Source of the DNA: CAIWHR01 sp963809965
Lineage (GTDB): Bacteria; Pseudomonadota; Gammaproteobacteria; Burkholderiales; Casimicrobiaceae
Assembly (NCBI GenBank): GCA_963809965.1
Contig: CAWELU010000035.1
Location: 1 to 64,000 of the forward strand
Reading direction: 5' to 3'
DNA length: 64,000 bases
The position numbers and the translations under genes were made by a program. A model generated the notes under the pieces. That model saw only the letters and a program-made list of their open reading frames with translations. It had not been told where the DNA came from and did no database searches. Shown here one piece after another: positions 37,815-47,013 of the stretch (positions are counted from its first letter, which is position 1; each line of letters starts with the position of its first letter).

Positions 37815-38573
37815 TTAATTGCCCCGACCCGGTAAGCGTACAAAGTACGCCAGGATCTCGTAGGTCGCGTAGTAGCTGTCCTGCAAGCCGGACATGCTCG
37901 GCAGGAAATCGAAGACGGTGTCGTACGTCATGCGGTGTGTGACGGTCGGTGCCGCGATCGTCTCGATGCCCTGAGCTGCGAACTCAGCGCGTGCGCGCCG
38001 CATGTCGAAGCCGTGCGCGACGAGCACGACGCGCTCGATGCCTTCCCGGCGCAGGATCTCGGTGGAACGAACTGCGTTTTCGTGTGTATTGCGGGATCGC
38101 GATTCGGCCCAGCGCACGCGCACGTCGAACTCGCGCTCCAGCGCTTCGCGCATCAGCTTCGCTTCGGGCTCCGTGTCGCTGGTGGAACCTCCGCTCACGA
38201 GCACGGGCAGCCCCGTCGCCCGCGCGACCCGCGCGCCATAGCGGACTCGCTCCAGCGTCAGCTGTCCGAGCGTGTCGCCGCCGTACTCGACCGCATCCGA
38301 TCGCGTGCCACCTCCCAGAATCACGATCGCTTGCGCGCGCCGGGCCTCCTTGAGATCGAGCGGCGTGGAGGTGTCGACGAATTGCACGAGGAAGTGCGCG
38401 ACGATCGGCATCGACAACGCGAGCAGCAGGATCACCCCAGTGGCAGCGAATGTCCGACCCGTCCGAGGGTGGCGCCGCACCAAGACGAGTCCTATGGCCG
38501 CGAGCAACAGGGGCCCCATCGGCGGCAGCACGAGTGTCTTGAGAATCGCCGTAACAGATGGGAAATCGCTCAT
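37815..38573 (-). CDS. YdcF/ElyC/SanA-like DUF218 membrane protein
   Basis: 252 residues. Two N-terminal hydrophobic segments, then the DUF218 domain: AQAIVILGGGTRSDAVEYGG, VLVSGGSTSDTEPEAKLMRE, SRNTHENAVRSTEILRREGI and VVLVAHGFDMRRARAEFAAQ. Members influence envelope and peptidoglycan precursor homeostasis (ElyC) or vancomycin sensitivity (SanA). Intact. A fragment of a similar gene lies 4.6 kb away at 33780-33870. Confidence 0.85.
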   Translation of the reverse strand: MSDFPSVTAILKTLVLPPMGPLLLAAIGLVLVRRHPRTGRTFAATGVILLLALSMPIVAHFLVQFVDTSTPLDLKEARRAQAIVILGGGTRSDAVEYGGDTLGQLTLERVRYGARVARATGLPVLVSGGSTSDTEPEAKLMREALEREFDVRVRWAESRSRNTHENAVRSTEILRREGIERVVLVAHGFDMRRARAEFAAQGIETIAAPTVTHRMTYDTVFDFLPSMSGLQDSYYATYEILAYFVRLPGRGN

Positions 38574-38626
38574 CCGCTACCAGCGCCGTATCACGCCTGA
38601 CCCGAGTGCCATTCGCTTAGCTTACC

Positions 38627-38704
38627 GTCGACCCCGCGCACGCGGGAACCCAGCGTCTTGCATGTTGCCGTCGTTCCCGCGCACGCGGGAACCCAGCGTC
38701 TTGC
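38627..38704. repeat. Two tandem copies of a dispersed palindromic repeat
   Basis: A 35 bp unit at 38627-38661 and 38670-38704 sharing CCCGCGCACGCGGGAACCCA plus GCGTCTTGC; the core CCCGCG..CGCGGG is self-complementary. A related sequence is at 48538-48570 and both loci continue with a CGCTGG(A/G)CCCCC...TTCGCG segment. Widespread repeat type in proteobacteria. Confidence 0.7.
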
Positions 38705-38850
38705 GATGAACGCGTAAACCCGCTGGACCCCCGCCTTCGCGGCGACGACGCAATTCGTCGAGTGCATCGCATTGCGTTCGATCAGCGCGTGTCGAACTCG
38801 GCCGCAACCACGGCGCAATGCGCCGCTTCCGTCATCTGGTGCTCTGCGGT

Positions 38851-39013
38851 GAACAACTGAACACCTCGACCGACGCGCCGTCATTGGTTCCCTGTGGCGA
38901 ACACCTCGACCGACGCGAAGGCCGCCCACGCGCAGCCGGGCGCGATGAATTCAGCGCTCGGCCGGCCAACCGACCAAGGGCGAAGCAAAGACAAGCCGTT
39001 CGCCGCAGGTGGT
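38851..39013 (+). repeat. Dispersed repeat, copy B
   Basis: Partner of 36863-36985. It additionally contains a short direct duplication, GAACACCTCGACCGACGCG, occurring twice about 40 bp apart. No gene is visible in 38705-39256. Confidence 0.6.
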
Positions 39014-39256
39014 CCCTCACATGTTCGACAAACGTGGCGCTTTTTGCCAAACCAAGTCACGCACTGTAGCCAACGCCATGTTTATGACGGGTAATTTGAG
39101 CACCTGCCACGCTCGAACTGATTACCCAATTCGAACTCCGCGGGGGACTCTGGCCCCCGAAACCTGGACGATATCGGTGAGCATGGAAAGGTCACTGTCG
39201 TCGTATGGCGACAGATCCACGGCCCCAAAAACCCCCACCGACGGGTGCGGGACGAG

Positions 39257-39300
39257 TTGCTGTATACAACTTGTTGTATAATTCATTTGTCATATATAAT
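39257..39300 (+). promoter_or_regulatory. AT-rich promoter with palindromic operator upstream of FeeM-like gene 1
   Basis: TATACAA-CTTG-TTGTATA (39263-39280), perfect 7 bp arms, overlaps a TATAAT at 39277-39282. A second TATATAAT lies at 39293-39300. The base composition is sharply lower in GC than the surroundings. The next gene starts 220 bp downstream, so assignment is tentative. Confidence 0.45.
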
Positions 39301-39519
39301 CATGCAAACGTCATATGCGCGGTTCCACCACGCGTTCGCCGGTGCGATCGAATAATTGAATGCGGGTTGATTGACGTAGCACGCGATGGCTGGACGCATC
39401 CGACGCCTGGAGTGTATTTTTCGCAGCAATTGATGCGGCTCAAGGTGCCATGCGATGCGCTTCTTTAGATTGCGACACGGGACAAGGTCCCATGTCGCGC
39501 GCGCAAGGAGACCCCAGAA

Positions 39520-40275
39520 TTGCATATCTCGATGCCTGAAGTCCCGGTTGCACTCCTCTCCGATATCCAACATGGATTTGACGCATTGGTCACACGCCGC
39601 GCAATGCGGGTCGACACCGGGACTATATCTGCCCGAAACGCACGTGATCCAACGGCTTTGGCCATCCGATCCGAATTGATGGCAATTCGCGTCGGCGTCG
39701 CGCAATGCCCCGAGCAGTTCGCGGCCGCAGCGGCGCTGGTACGCCAGCGCTATTCGTGGCGCGGGTACGAAGTGGGTTCGTCGGGCGAAGAACGTGACCC
39801 ATCTCCGTCGAACCGGTCGACTCGCGAAATTGCATTCGTCGCCGAGGACGACCAAACCACGTTCGGGACAATTACACTGGGTCTCGACGGACCGAGCGGT
39901 TTGCGTGCCGACGGCACCCACGGCGATGCGGTCGATGCAATGCGAGCAGCTGGCCGACGGGTATGCGAGGTCACCCGACTCGCAGTTACGACCAGTTCGG
40001 TTTCGCGCAACGTCTTGGCGTCGCTGTTCAGCGTGGCGTATACGGCGGCGCATGTCGTCCGTGACGCGACCGATATGTTCATCGAGGTCAACCCACGCCA
40101 TGTAAGTTTCTACTCTCGCCTGCTAGGCTTCGTGGTCGCGGCCGGCGAACGTTTCTGCGAGCGCGTCCGCGCGCCTTCGGTGCTATTGCACCTTGACCTT
40201 GATGCGTTCGAGGCGCGCCTGCAAATGCTCGCCCGCCAGGCGCTTTCCGAGCCCGTGCTAGCCGAAGCGGCCTGA
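39520..40275 (+). CDS. FeeM-type N-acyl amino acid synthase-like protein 1
   Basis: 251 residues; AAGGAG nine bases before TTG 39520 supports that start (ATG at 39532 is possible). GNAT/acyl-homoserine-lactone-synthase-like fold: VRQRYSWRGYEVG, TFGTITLGLDGPSGLRAD, RRVCEVTRLAV, and FIEVNPRHVSFYSRLLGF. The family condenses acyl-ACP with an amino acid to give N-acyl amino acids. More divergent than the two paralogues at 41801 and 42669. It faces the DUF1302 gene, ends about 62 bp apart. Confidence 0.75.
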   Translation: MHISMPEVPVALLSDIQHGFDALVTRRAMRVDTGTISARNARDPTALAIRSELMAIRVGVAQCPEQFAAAAALVRQRYSWRGYEVGSSGEERDPSPSNRSTREIAFVAEDDQTTFGTITLGLDGPSGLRADGTHGDAVDAMRAAGRRVCEVTRLAVTTSSVSRNVLASLFSVAYTAAHVVRDATDMFIEVNPRHVSFYSRLLGFVVAAGERFCERVRAPSVLLHLDLDAFEARLQMLARQALSEPVLAEAA

Positions 40276-40337
40276 TCCGCAATCCGCCGCGACCGGCCCG
40301 TGGCAATCGTACCGCGCGCGCCCCTCTGTCCCGGGCG

Positions 40338-41687
40338 CTAGAAGTCCAGCCGGACCTCCGTGTAGACGCGATCGCGGTTGTTGTAGCGCCCGAAGTAGCC
40401 GTCGCTCGGGCCGGTGAAGATGTCGACGCCGAAGCCCACCGTCGTGTTCTTCCCGGGCGTCCAGTTGAGCCGGGGCCGAATCAGCCCTCCGGCGTCCCTG
40501 AAGTTCTGGATCCACAATATCTGCGGCTCGAACGCGCTCGATAGCTTCGTCGACAGGAAAAGGCTCGCCCCGATGCCGTCGCTCCGGATCGCGAGATCGC
40601 TCCCGCCGCCGTCGTAGTAGACGCGCTGGAATCCCTGTACGTTGAGCCGAGTGTCGTTGGGCAGCGAGAACTCCACACTCAGAATGTAATCGAGCGTCGA
40701 GCGTGTAACGATATTCTGCGGCGGCGTCAGATCGGCGAGGCTGTACCCCTGCCCGCTCGCGTAGACGGCTTCGCCGCGCAGCACCGCTTCGCCCAGATCC
40801 TTGCTCACAGTTCCGCCAACCTGCCAGATCCGGTCGTAGCGCGGCTGGAAGACGAAGGGTTGTCCCGGGTCGCTGGACGAAACCTTGTAGAACGTCGGCT
40901 GCGTGCTGTAGCTGCGGTAGTAGAAGGCGGCGATATCCCATCCCGAAACCAGCGTGTTCGCACGCACCCCGAAGTTCGAATTGCGCAAATTGGACGACGG
41001 CCGCTCCGGATCCTCGAACAATGCCGCGACATTCGATGGGGTCGGCGAAGGCAGCGGCGCGGGGTAGAAATCGGATCCTGGCTTGCCGATGTTGTCGAAG
41101 GCCGGGAACGGAATCCAGACGAGTTCGACGTGCGCGTCACCGGCCGCGTACTCGGCCCGCGCCGCGGCTTGCGGTATGCGAATGATGTCGAAGCTGGGCA
41201 GCAGGAACTCGCGCAGGTCGCGCGCCGACACGACGTCGGCGAAGAACAGCCCGACGACTTCGCCCCAGACGATCTGCTGCGCACCGATGCGGAAGTCCCA
41301 ATCGCCGGCGGACACGTCGAGGTAGTTCTCGCCCCAGATCCCGGTCAGCCGCTGGTTCTTCTTGACCGGATCGAGATAGAAATCCGACGTGAAATAGACG
41401 ATGTCGGCGTCGACTCGACCGCCGATCTTCCACTTCACGTTCTCCGTGAGATCACCCTGCGCGTTCAACTGCAAGCGACCCACCCCGCGCGACCAGTGCG
41501 CCGGGTCCGAATACGTGTACGCGCCCAAGCCGTCAAAAAATCCGCTGAGCCTGACCCCTTCATTCCTTTCCGCCGCAGCCGTCGCTCCGAACAAGGCATC
41601 CCTGGTCGGTAAGTCCTGTGCATGCAACGGGCACGCCGTCGCGACGAGAATCGCCAGCCATCGGGCAACACGATCGGGTCGGATCAT
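40338..41687 (-). CDS. DUF1302-type outer-membrane beta-barrel protein
   Basis: 449 residues from ATG 41687, preceded by AGGAGGCG. Signal peptide ends near ACPLHAQ. Alternating beta-strand pattern throughout, ending in a C-terminal aromatic residue (DRVYTEVRLDF), typical of outer-membrane proteins. Segments such as VKWKIGGRVDADIVYFTSDF and DWDFRIGAQQIVWGEVVGLF match the DUF1302/porin-like group associated with lipid or steroid metabolism. It follows two FeeM-like genes on the same strand, so it may export or import their product. A partial copy lies at 48740-49145. Confidence 0.75.
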   Translation of the reverse strand: MIRPDRVARWLAILVATACPLHAQDLPTRDALFGATAAAERNEGVRLSGFFDGLGAYTYSDPAHWSRGVGRLQLNAQGDLTENVKWKIGGRVDADIVYFTSDFYLDPVKKNQRLTGIWGENYLDVSAGDWDFRIGAQQIVWGEVVGLFFADVVSARDLREFLLPSFDIIRIPQAAARAEYAAGDAHVELVWIPFPAFDNIGKPGSDFYPAPLPSPTPSNVAALFEDPERPSSNLRNSNFGVRANTLVSGWDIAAFYYRSYSTQPTFYKVSSSDPGQPFVFQPRYDRIWQVGGTVSKDLGEAVLRGEAVYASGQGYSLADLTPPQNIVTRSTLDYILSVEFSLPNDTRLNVQGFQRVYYDGGGSDLAIRSDGIGASLFLSTKLSSAFEPQILWIQNFRDAGGLIRPRLNWTPGKNTTVGFGVDIFTGPSDGYFGRYNNRDRVYTEVRLDF

Positions 41688-41800
41688 CCGTTCGCCTCCT
41701 GCCTGTGGAACACAAAAAAATGGCGCAGTACCGCGCCACTCCTTGCTTGCCACCGCTCCAAGCCGTCAAACTTCGGTCTGACTCAAGAAAGCTGCAATCT

Positions 41801-42556
41801 TCAATCCATTGACCGTAATCGCCCCTCGATGCCCTGCTCTTCCTTCGCGGAAAAGAAGAGCGGATAGAGCAACCGTTCCTGGTGGGCGAGTTCGGCGTGT
41901 CCACCCAGCCGGGCGATCTCGGCTTCGGCGTGTGCGAGTTGCAGCCGCAGCAACACGGCGGGAGCGTTCACGCGAGGATCGACACGTTCCTCTCCGAGTC
42001 GCTCGAACCCCAGCATCGCCTGATAGAACTTGACGTGTCGAGGGTTGACCTCGATGACGACATCCGTGCAGCTGCGCATACGATGCCCGTAAATGTACGC
42101 GATGTGGAAGATTGCCGCGAGCACGGCTTTCGAGCGAACCATGTTGTCCACGGCGAGCTTCGTGAACTCGCACAGCTGGCGGCCTGCCGCGCGCAATGCT
42201 TTCAACTCGTCCGGGTACAACTCTTCGACGGCGAGACCGGCTGGCGAATCGACGCCGACCGTGATCGTCGCGATGGTTTGCTCGCCGTCGAATGCCGCCA
42301 GGGTTATCCGGTTGGCCGGGCTTTCGGAAAGCCCGGAGGCCTGATAGCCACGCCACGCGTACCGCCGTTTGATCAGATAGCTCGCTTTGCTGCGATGGCC
42401 TTCAGTGTTCGCGAGGCGGATCTTGAATTGCGTTTCCTGTATCGGCTCGCCACTCGGAAGCTCTCCCGGATCATGCATCAAGGGCTGAAGCCTCGGCGAC
42501 CGCGGGATCGCGATGATCGTGTCCCCGTGGTGATTCGCCGGATCTGCGGCTGGCAT
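41801..42556 (-). CDS. FeeM-type N-acyl amino acid synthase-like protein 2
   Basis: 251 residues. Conserved family blocks: FKIRLANTEGHRSKASYLIK, RRYAWRGYQ, QTIATITVGVDSPAGLAVEE, RQLCEFTKLAVDNMVRSKAV, and VIEVNPRHVKFYQAMLGFER. The Glu/Arg/aromatic arrangement is that of FeeM, which uses acyl-ACP and tyrosine. Same strand and about 110 bp from paralogue 3 (upstream) and the outer-membrane gene (downstream), so probably one operon. Confidence 0.8.
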   Translation of the reverse strand: MPAADPANHHGDTIIAIPRSPRLQPLMHDPGELPSGEPIQETQFKIRLANTEGHRSKASYLIKRRYAWRGYQASGLSESPANRITLAAFDGEQTIATITVGVDSPAGLAVEELYPDELKALRAAGRQLCEFTKLAVDNMVRSKAVLAAIFHIAYIYGHRMRSCTDVVIEVNPRHVKFYQAMLGFERLGEERVDPRVNAPAVLLRLQLAHAEAEIARLGGHAELAHQERLLYPLFFSAKEEQGIEGRLRSMD

Positions 42557-42668
42557 GATGGACTTTACTCGTGTGCGGCGTGTCTTGCGATTCGGGCTGA
42601 CAGTTCACGCAAAACGGACCGGTTCCAGCTCAATGCAGCGGATGATCGACGCGGCGGGCTGCCTGTGC

Positions 42669-43451
42669 TCAGCCGAGTGCGCGTAGCCGCGACTCTATTC
42701 CGGCTTGCTCGCGCGGAGAAAAGAAATGAGGATAGAGCGAGCGCCGCTCGCCCGCAAGCTCGACATGCCCGCCCATTTCGGCGATCTGCTGTTCGGCAAA
42801 CGCCAGATCCAGGCACAGCAATACCGCGGGCGCCTGTACGCGCGGATCGAGCCGCTCAGGCCCGCAGTCCCGGAAGCCCAGCATGCGCTTGTAGAAAAGC
42901 ACGTGCCGTGGATTGACCTCGACAACGAGGTCGGTGCAGCGGTTGATCCGGCGCGCATAGATGTAGGCGATGTGGAACAAACCGGCGAGCACCGGCCTGG
43001 AGCGCACACCCGCCTCCATCGCAAGCTTGGTGAATTCGCACACCTTTCGCTTTTGCGCCCGTATCGAATCGACCTCGTCGCGGTACAGCTTGTCGACGAA
43101 CAGCCCAAGGTCCGAATCGAGGCCGACCGAGATCGTTGCAATCGTCTCGTTGCGATCGGAGGCCGAAAGCGTGATCCGGTTGGGCAGAATTCCGCGAGTT
43201 GCGCCAACTTCGTAGCCGCGCCACGCATAGCGGCGCTGCACGAGAAAACCGGCCTGCATACGCTGTCCATCGCTGTCCGCGAGGCGAAGTTTGATCAGCC
43301 CCGGGTCGTCCGGCGGCGACGGCACAGTGTCGCCCTCTTCCACGCACATGGACTTCAGCACGTGGGGGTGCGGCATCGAAATGATCGTGCTGCCCGACGC
43401 GGAAATCATCTTGTCGGGCGAAGGCGTCGGCCGCTGGAACCGATGGAACAT
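42669..43451 (-). CDS. FeeM-type N-acyl amino acid synthase-like protein 3
   Basis: 260 residues, first gene of the putative FeeM-FeeM-DUF1302 operon. Blocks: LVQRRYAWRGYEVG, ETIATISVGLDSDLGLFVDK, RKVCEFTKLAMEAGVRSRPV, and VVEVNPRHVLFYKRMLGFRD. Closely related to paralogue 2 (shared ends RSLYPHFFSPREQAGIESRL and LLYPLFFSAKEEQGIEGRL), indicating tandem duplication. A promoter with a strong inverted repeat lies about 130 bp upstream. Confidence 0.8.
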   Translation of the reverse strand: MFHRFQRPTPSPDKMISASGSTIISMPHPHVLKSMCVEEGDTVPSPPDDPGLIKLRLADSDGQRMQAGFLVQRRYAWRGYEVGATRGILPNRITLSASDRNETIATISVGLDSDLGLFVDKLYRDEVDSIRAQKRKVCEFTKLAMEAGVRSRPVLAGLFHIAYIYARRINRCTDLVVEVNPRHVLFYKRMLGFRDCGPERLDPRVQAPAVLLCLDLAFAEQQIAEMGGHVELAGERRSLYPHFFSPREQAGIESRLRALG

Positions 43452-43577
43452 TTCGCTATCTATTCATCCGGACGCGTTTTCGCGCCACCACTCACAATAC
43501 TCCCGCTCTGGGGTAGTTGTCCTCTCCGTAGGCGGCCGAGCCGCGCGGGTCAGGTGCGGATAATCGCGTAAGACCCT

Positions 43578-43617
43578 GATTCGCTTCGTTACTACCGAAA
43601 CGAATCACGATTGTCAA
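43578..43617 (-). promoter_or_regulatory. Promoter and inverted-repeat operator of the FeeM/DUF1302 operon
   Basis: On the minus strand TTGACA (43612-43617), 17 bp spacer, TAGTAA (43589-43594). GATTCGCTTCG-N7-CGAAACGAATC (43578-43606) covers the spacer and -10, with ten of eleven arm positions pairing. Looks like a repressor site; the regulator is not identified in the window. Confidence 0.55.
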
Positions 43618-44102
43618 TCCGAACGTCCACCTTTGAATGCCAACCTAGCACACTTGCAGCCTCGGCCATTGCCGAGGATCAACCAAGCGGGGGGCAATCG
43701 GCCGTCGCCGTTCCGCGTCGATCTTGCATCTCCTTCCCGGGTGCGGAAGTCGAGGATCCGATCCTCGACGAGGTGTTCAAGCGTCGCCGGCACGGATCTA
43801 TCTCAGACGGGAGTACTTCCTCGACCTTCGCGTCCTGCGGAAAGCATTGCTCGGAGCGGCGACTCGAACGGTGCGCGATTGGCGGAAGGTGGTCGACACC
43901 GAGCAGATATCGTTATATACATGCGCTCCAGTTCGAGTCGATGGCCGATCGGCTGAGCCCCTGAACGAGTCCGCTCGGTGAGCGGGCCGGGCGTTCCCTG
44001 CCGATGCGCGATTCTCGGCAACGGTCATCGTCCGTGTTCAATTCAACAGACGGAGTCGAACTACCAATGCGCAACCTCGCCACGTCATCCATAGGGACGA
44101 TC
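43618..44102. other. Intergenic region before the TPR gene
   Basis: About 480 bp. No intact gene. A short frame at about 43780-43900 reads RIYLRREYFLDLRVLRKALL, faintly like the end of a bacterial sugar transferase, possibly a remnant. Otherwise I see nothing. Confidence 0.35.
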
Positions 44103-45811
44103 ATGATTCGAACGCCGGCACTGTCTTCGATTGCTGTGGCGCGCGCCCTCGCGCTATCGATGATGGTGCTCTATACCCCACTCGGCTCAGCCCGCAGTGA
44201 CGAAACCGGAGCGCGGGGTGGGGACATCGCATTCGATCCTGTCTCCAACCGAGTGGCTGACGAACCGCTGCTGCAGGAGACGCCGCAAGCCGGGCCGCAT
44301 CCATGTCGCGGCGCTCATCGGACCGGATGCATCGCCCGCGCCGACCCCCCAAACGCCGATCGAGGAGCTGAGGACGCACCTTCAAAAGAGGGAATTCGAC
44401 GACGCGTTGGAAGCAGCGAACAAGCTGATTCGGGAGAATCCGAGCAACCCCGATGGATACAACCTGCAGGGGGGCGCATATATCGGCAAGAAGGACTACG
44501 CGAACGCACGGAAGAGCTTCGAACAAGCGCTCCAGCTGCGGCCTGACAGCAGTCAGGTTCTGGCGAACCTGGCGCAGCTCGACTTGCTGCAAAAAGACTT
44601 CGCGAGCGCCAGAAAAAGATATGAGGCGATCCTGGCGAAGGATCCGAAGAATGACGTCGCCATGGTCGGCATGGCCCAAGTCGAAGCGAACAGCGGCCAC
44701 GAGAAAGAGGGCCTGGCCTGGCTGGAAAAAGCGAAGTCGGCAGACCCGAAAGCATGGGCACCACGCGTGTACCTGAGCGCCTACTATCTGCGCAGCAGGA
44801 ATTTCCCCAAGGCGATTTCGGAGCTGACCGACGCCCAGCAATACTTTCCCGACCACCCCCAGATTCTCGATCTTCTCGGACAGGCGCAAGCGGGACAGGG
44901 ACAGACAGCGGCAGCCCTGGCCACGTACCGCAAGCTCGTGTCGGTGGCGCCGGACTCGCCGGCTGGCTCACTACCGCCTTGCGGACGCGATGTTCAGGTC
45001 CGGAGACGTTTCGGGCGCGACGGAGAACCTGAAGAAGGCATTGCAGCTCAGGCCCGACTTTGCCGAAGCCCACTACCGGCTCGCGGCGCTGGACGTTCAA
45101 GCGAAACGATACGACGAAGGGATCAAGCGCGCGAGGGAGCTGCAGAAGGTGGCCCCCAAGTCACCCGCGGGTTTCGTCATCGAAGGTGACGTGCTTTTCG
45201 CGCAACAGCGGTATGCCGACGCGGCCGCGGCTTACGAGAAGGCCTGGAGCCTGCAGCAGGCGAGTCCCACCGTGCTCAAGCTGCATGCGGCCTACACGAG
45301 AGCCGGCAACGCCAAGGAGGCCGATGCGAGGATGCAGGCGTGGCTGAAGGACCACCCCGACGACACGCGCGCGCTGCTCTACCTGGCGGCGGAGAATCTG
45401 AGGGAGGGGCGCAACAAGCTCGCGATCGAGCAATACGAGGCCATACTGAAGAAGCGTCCCGACAACGTGCTGGCGCTGAACAACCTCGCCAATCTCTATC
45501 ATCAGGAAAAGGACCCGCGCGCGCTCCCGACCGCGGAACGGGCGCAGAAGCTGGCGCCGGATTCGGCGAGAGTGTCCGATACTCTCGGCTGGATTCTCGT
45601 CGAACAGGGAAAAACGAAGCGCGGTCTGGAGCTGCTCCAGAAAGCGGCTGCAGGCGCTCCGCAGGTCCCGGAGATACGGTATCACCTTGCGGTCGCGTTC
45701 GCGAAATCCGGCAACAAGGCGAAGGCCCGCAAGGAGCTCGAGAATCTGCTGCAAGGCGAAGCGAAGTTCGCACAGCGCGAAGCGGCGGAGCAGCTACTGA
45801 AGCAACTGTGA
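44103..45811 (+). CDS. TPR-repeat protein resembling PEP-CTERM-system PrsT (two +1 shifts)
   Basis: ATG 44103 gives a signal-like N-terminus (IAVARALALSMMVLYTPLGS). After a shift near 44280-44330 the repeats start: LQKREFDDALEAANKLIREN, GYNLQGGAYIGKKDYANARK, ALQLRPDSSQVLANLAQLDL. A second extra base at about 44965 (DSP/LAHYRLADAMFRSGD) leads to LALNNLANLYHQEKDPRALP and SARVSDTLGWILVEQGKTKR. About 568 residues corrected. This repeat style is that of the PEP-CTERM-associated TPR lipoprotein PrsT, though shorter and without a clear lipobox. Confidence 0.7.
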
Positions 45812-45908
45812 GCCGGACCGGACGGTGAGGACGGGACGCCGACCTTGCGACCGCAGACATCGAGAACGGCGGCCAGGTAACGGCTAGGCAGCGGTCTCGG
45901 AGCTGCCG

Positions 45909-46910
45909 GTGCGGCAGTGGGTGCTGGCGGTGCCCAAGCGCCTGCGCTACTTCCTGCAGCGCGACGCCGATCTTCAGGGTGCTGCTCTGCGCCTGTTCCT
46001 GCGGGCGGTGGAGCAATGCCTGCGCGCGCACAGCCCAGGTTCGGGCCCCGCGGCGCGCCTCGGCGCGGTGGCCTTCATCCACCGCTTCGGCTCCACCCTC
46101 AATGCCCACCTGCACTTCCACTGCGTCGTCATCGACGGCGTGTTCGACGCCGCCGCCGCGGGCGGGGTCGTCTTCCATGCCGCCACCGGGCTCGATGCCA
46201 ACGCCATCGCCGAGGTGCAGGCGCGCGTGCGCCGGCGCTTGCTGCGCGTCTTCGTGCGCCGCGGCCTGCTGCCGGGCGATGACGCGCAGGCGATGGCGCA
46301 ATGGGAACATGGCGGTGGCTTCTCCGTCGACGGCTCGGTGCGCATCGAGGCCGCTGACCGCGCCGGGCGCGAGCGGCTGCTGCGCTACTGCGCCCGGCCA
46401 CCGTTCGCCCTGGACCGGCTGCGCGAACTCGATCCCGAGCGCCTGCTCTACGAGAGCACCAAACCCGGTCCCGGCGGCAACGGCCCGCTGCTCCTGACGC
46501 CGCTCGAGCTGCTCGACCGCCTCGCCGCCCTGGTGCCGCCGCCGCGCATCCACCGCCACCGCTACTTCGGCGTGCTGGCGCCCAACTCACCCCTGCGCGC
46601 GGCGGTCACCGCCCTCGCGCCGGCGGCGACGACCGCGCCGCCCGCACCCAACCCGCAACCCACCGCCGAACCGGCCCATCGCCGCGCCGCCCGCTACGCC
46701 TGGGCGCTGTTGCTCGCCCGCATCTACGAAGTTTTCCCGCTCGTGTGCCCGCACTGTGGCGGCGACGATGCGGATCATCGCCTTCATCACCGACGGCCCG
46801 ACCGTGCGCGACATCCTCCTCCACAAACTGGGTGCCAGCCGGTCCGGCGCGGGCGCGCGCGATGGGCAGGCAACGTCGCGGCCACGCGCAGCAAAGAGGA
46901 AAAGTGATCG
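45909..46910 (+). pseudogene. IS91-family transposase remnant, 5' truncated
   Basis: Starts abruptly at PVRQWVLAVPKRLRYFLQRD and continues through AVAFIHRFGSTLNAHLHFHC and VVIDGVF, the core of the IS91/Y2 transposase domain with its HxH motif, to YAWALLLARIYEVFPLVCPH and, after one extra base at 46764, TMRIIAFITDGPTVRDILLH. The N-terminal zinc-finger region is missing, so it is inactive. IS91-type elements move by rolling circle and can capture adjacent genes. Confidence 0.8.
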
Positions 46911-46988
46911 CCTTGGCTCACGCCTGATGTCGGGAGGATATGAGAGACAGCGAGACAGCACAGGAATCGGCGATGCGAAGCGTGAAGA

Positions 46989-47013
46989 AATCAGGCCCCG
47001 TTGGGGCCTGATT
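46989..47013. terminator. Perfect hairpin between IS91 remnant and PEP-CTERM gene
   Basis: ATCAGGCCCC-GTT-GGGGCCTGAT, a 10 bp perfect stem with flanking A/T, able to terminate in both directions. It closes the minus-strand PEP-CTERM gene. Confidence 0.7.

Noticed and set aside
33496..39013. Chromosomal integron cassette array
   Set aside because: Many small toxin-antitoxin genes suggest it, but orientation is mixed, and I find no integrase or convincing attC sites.
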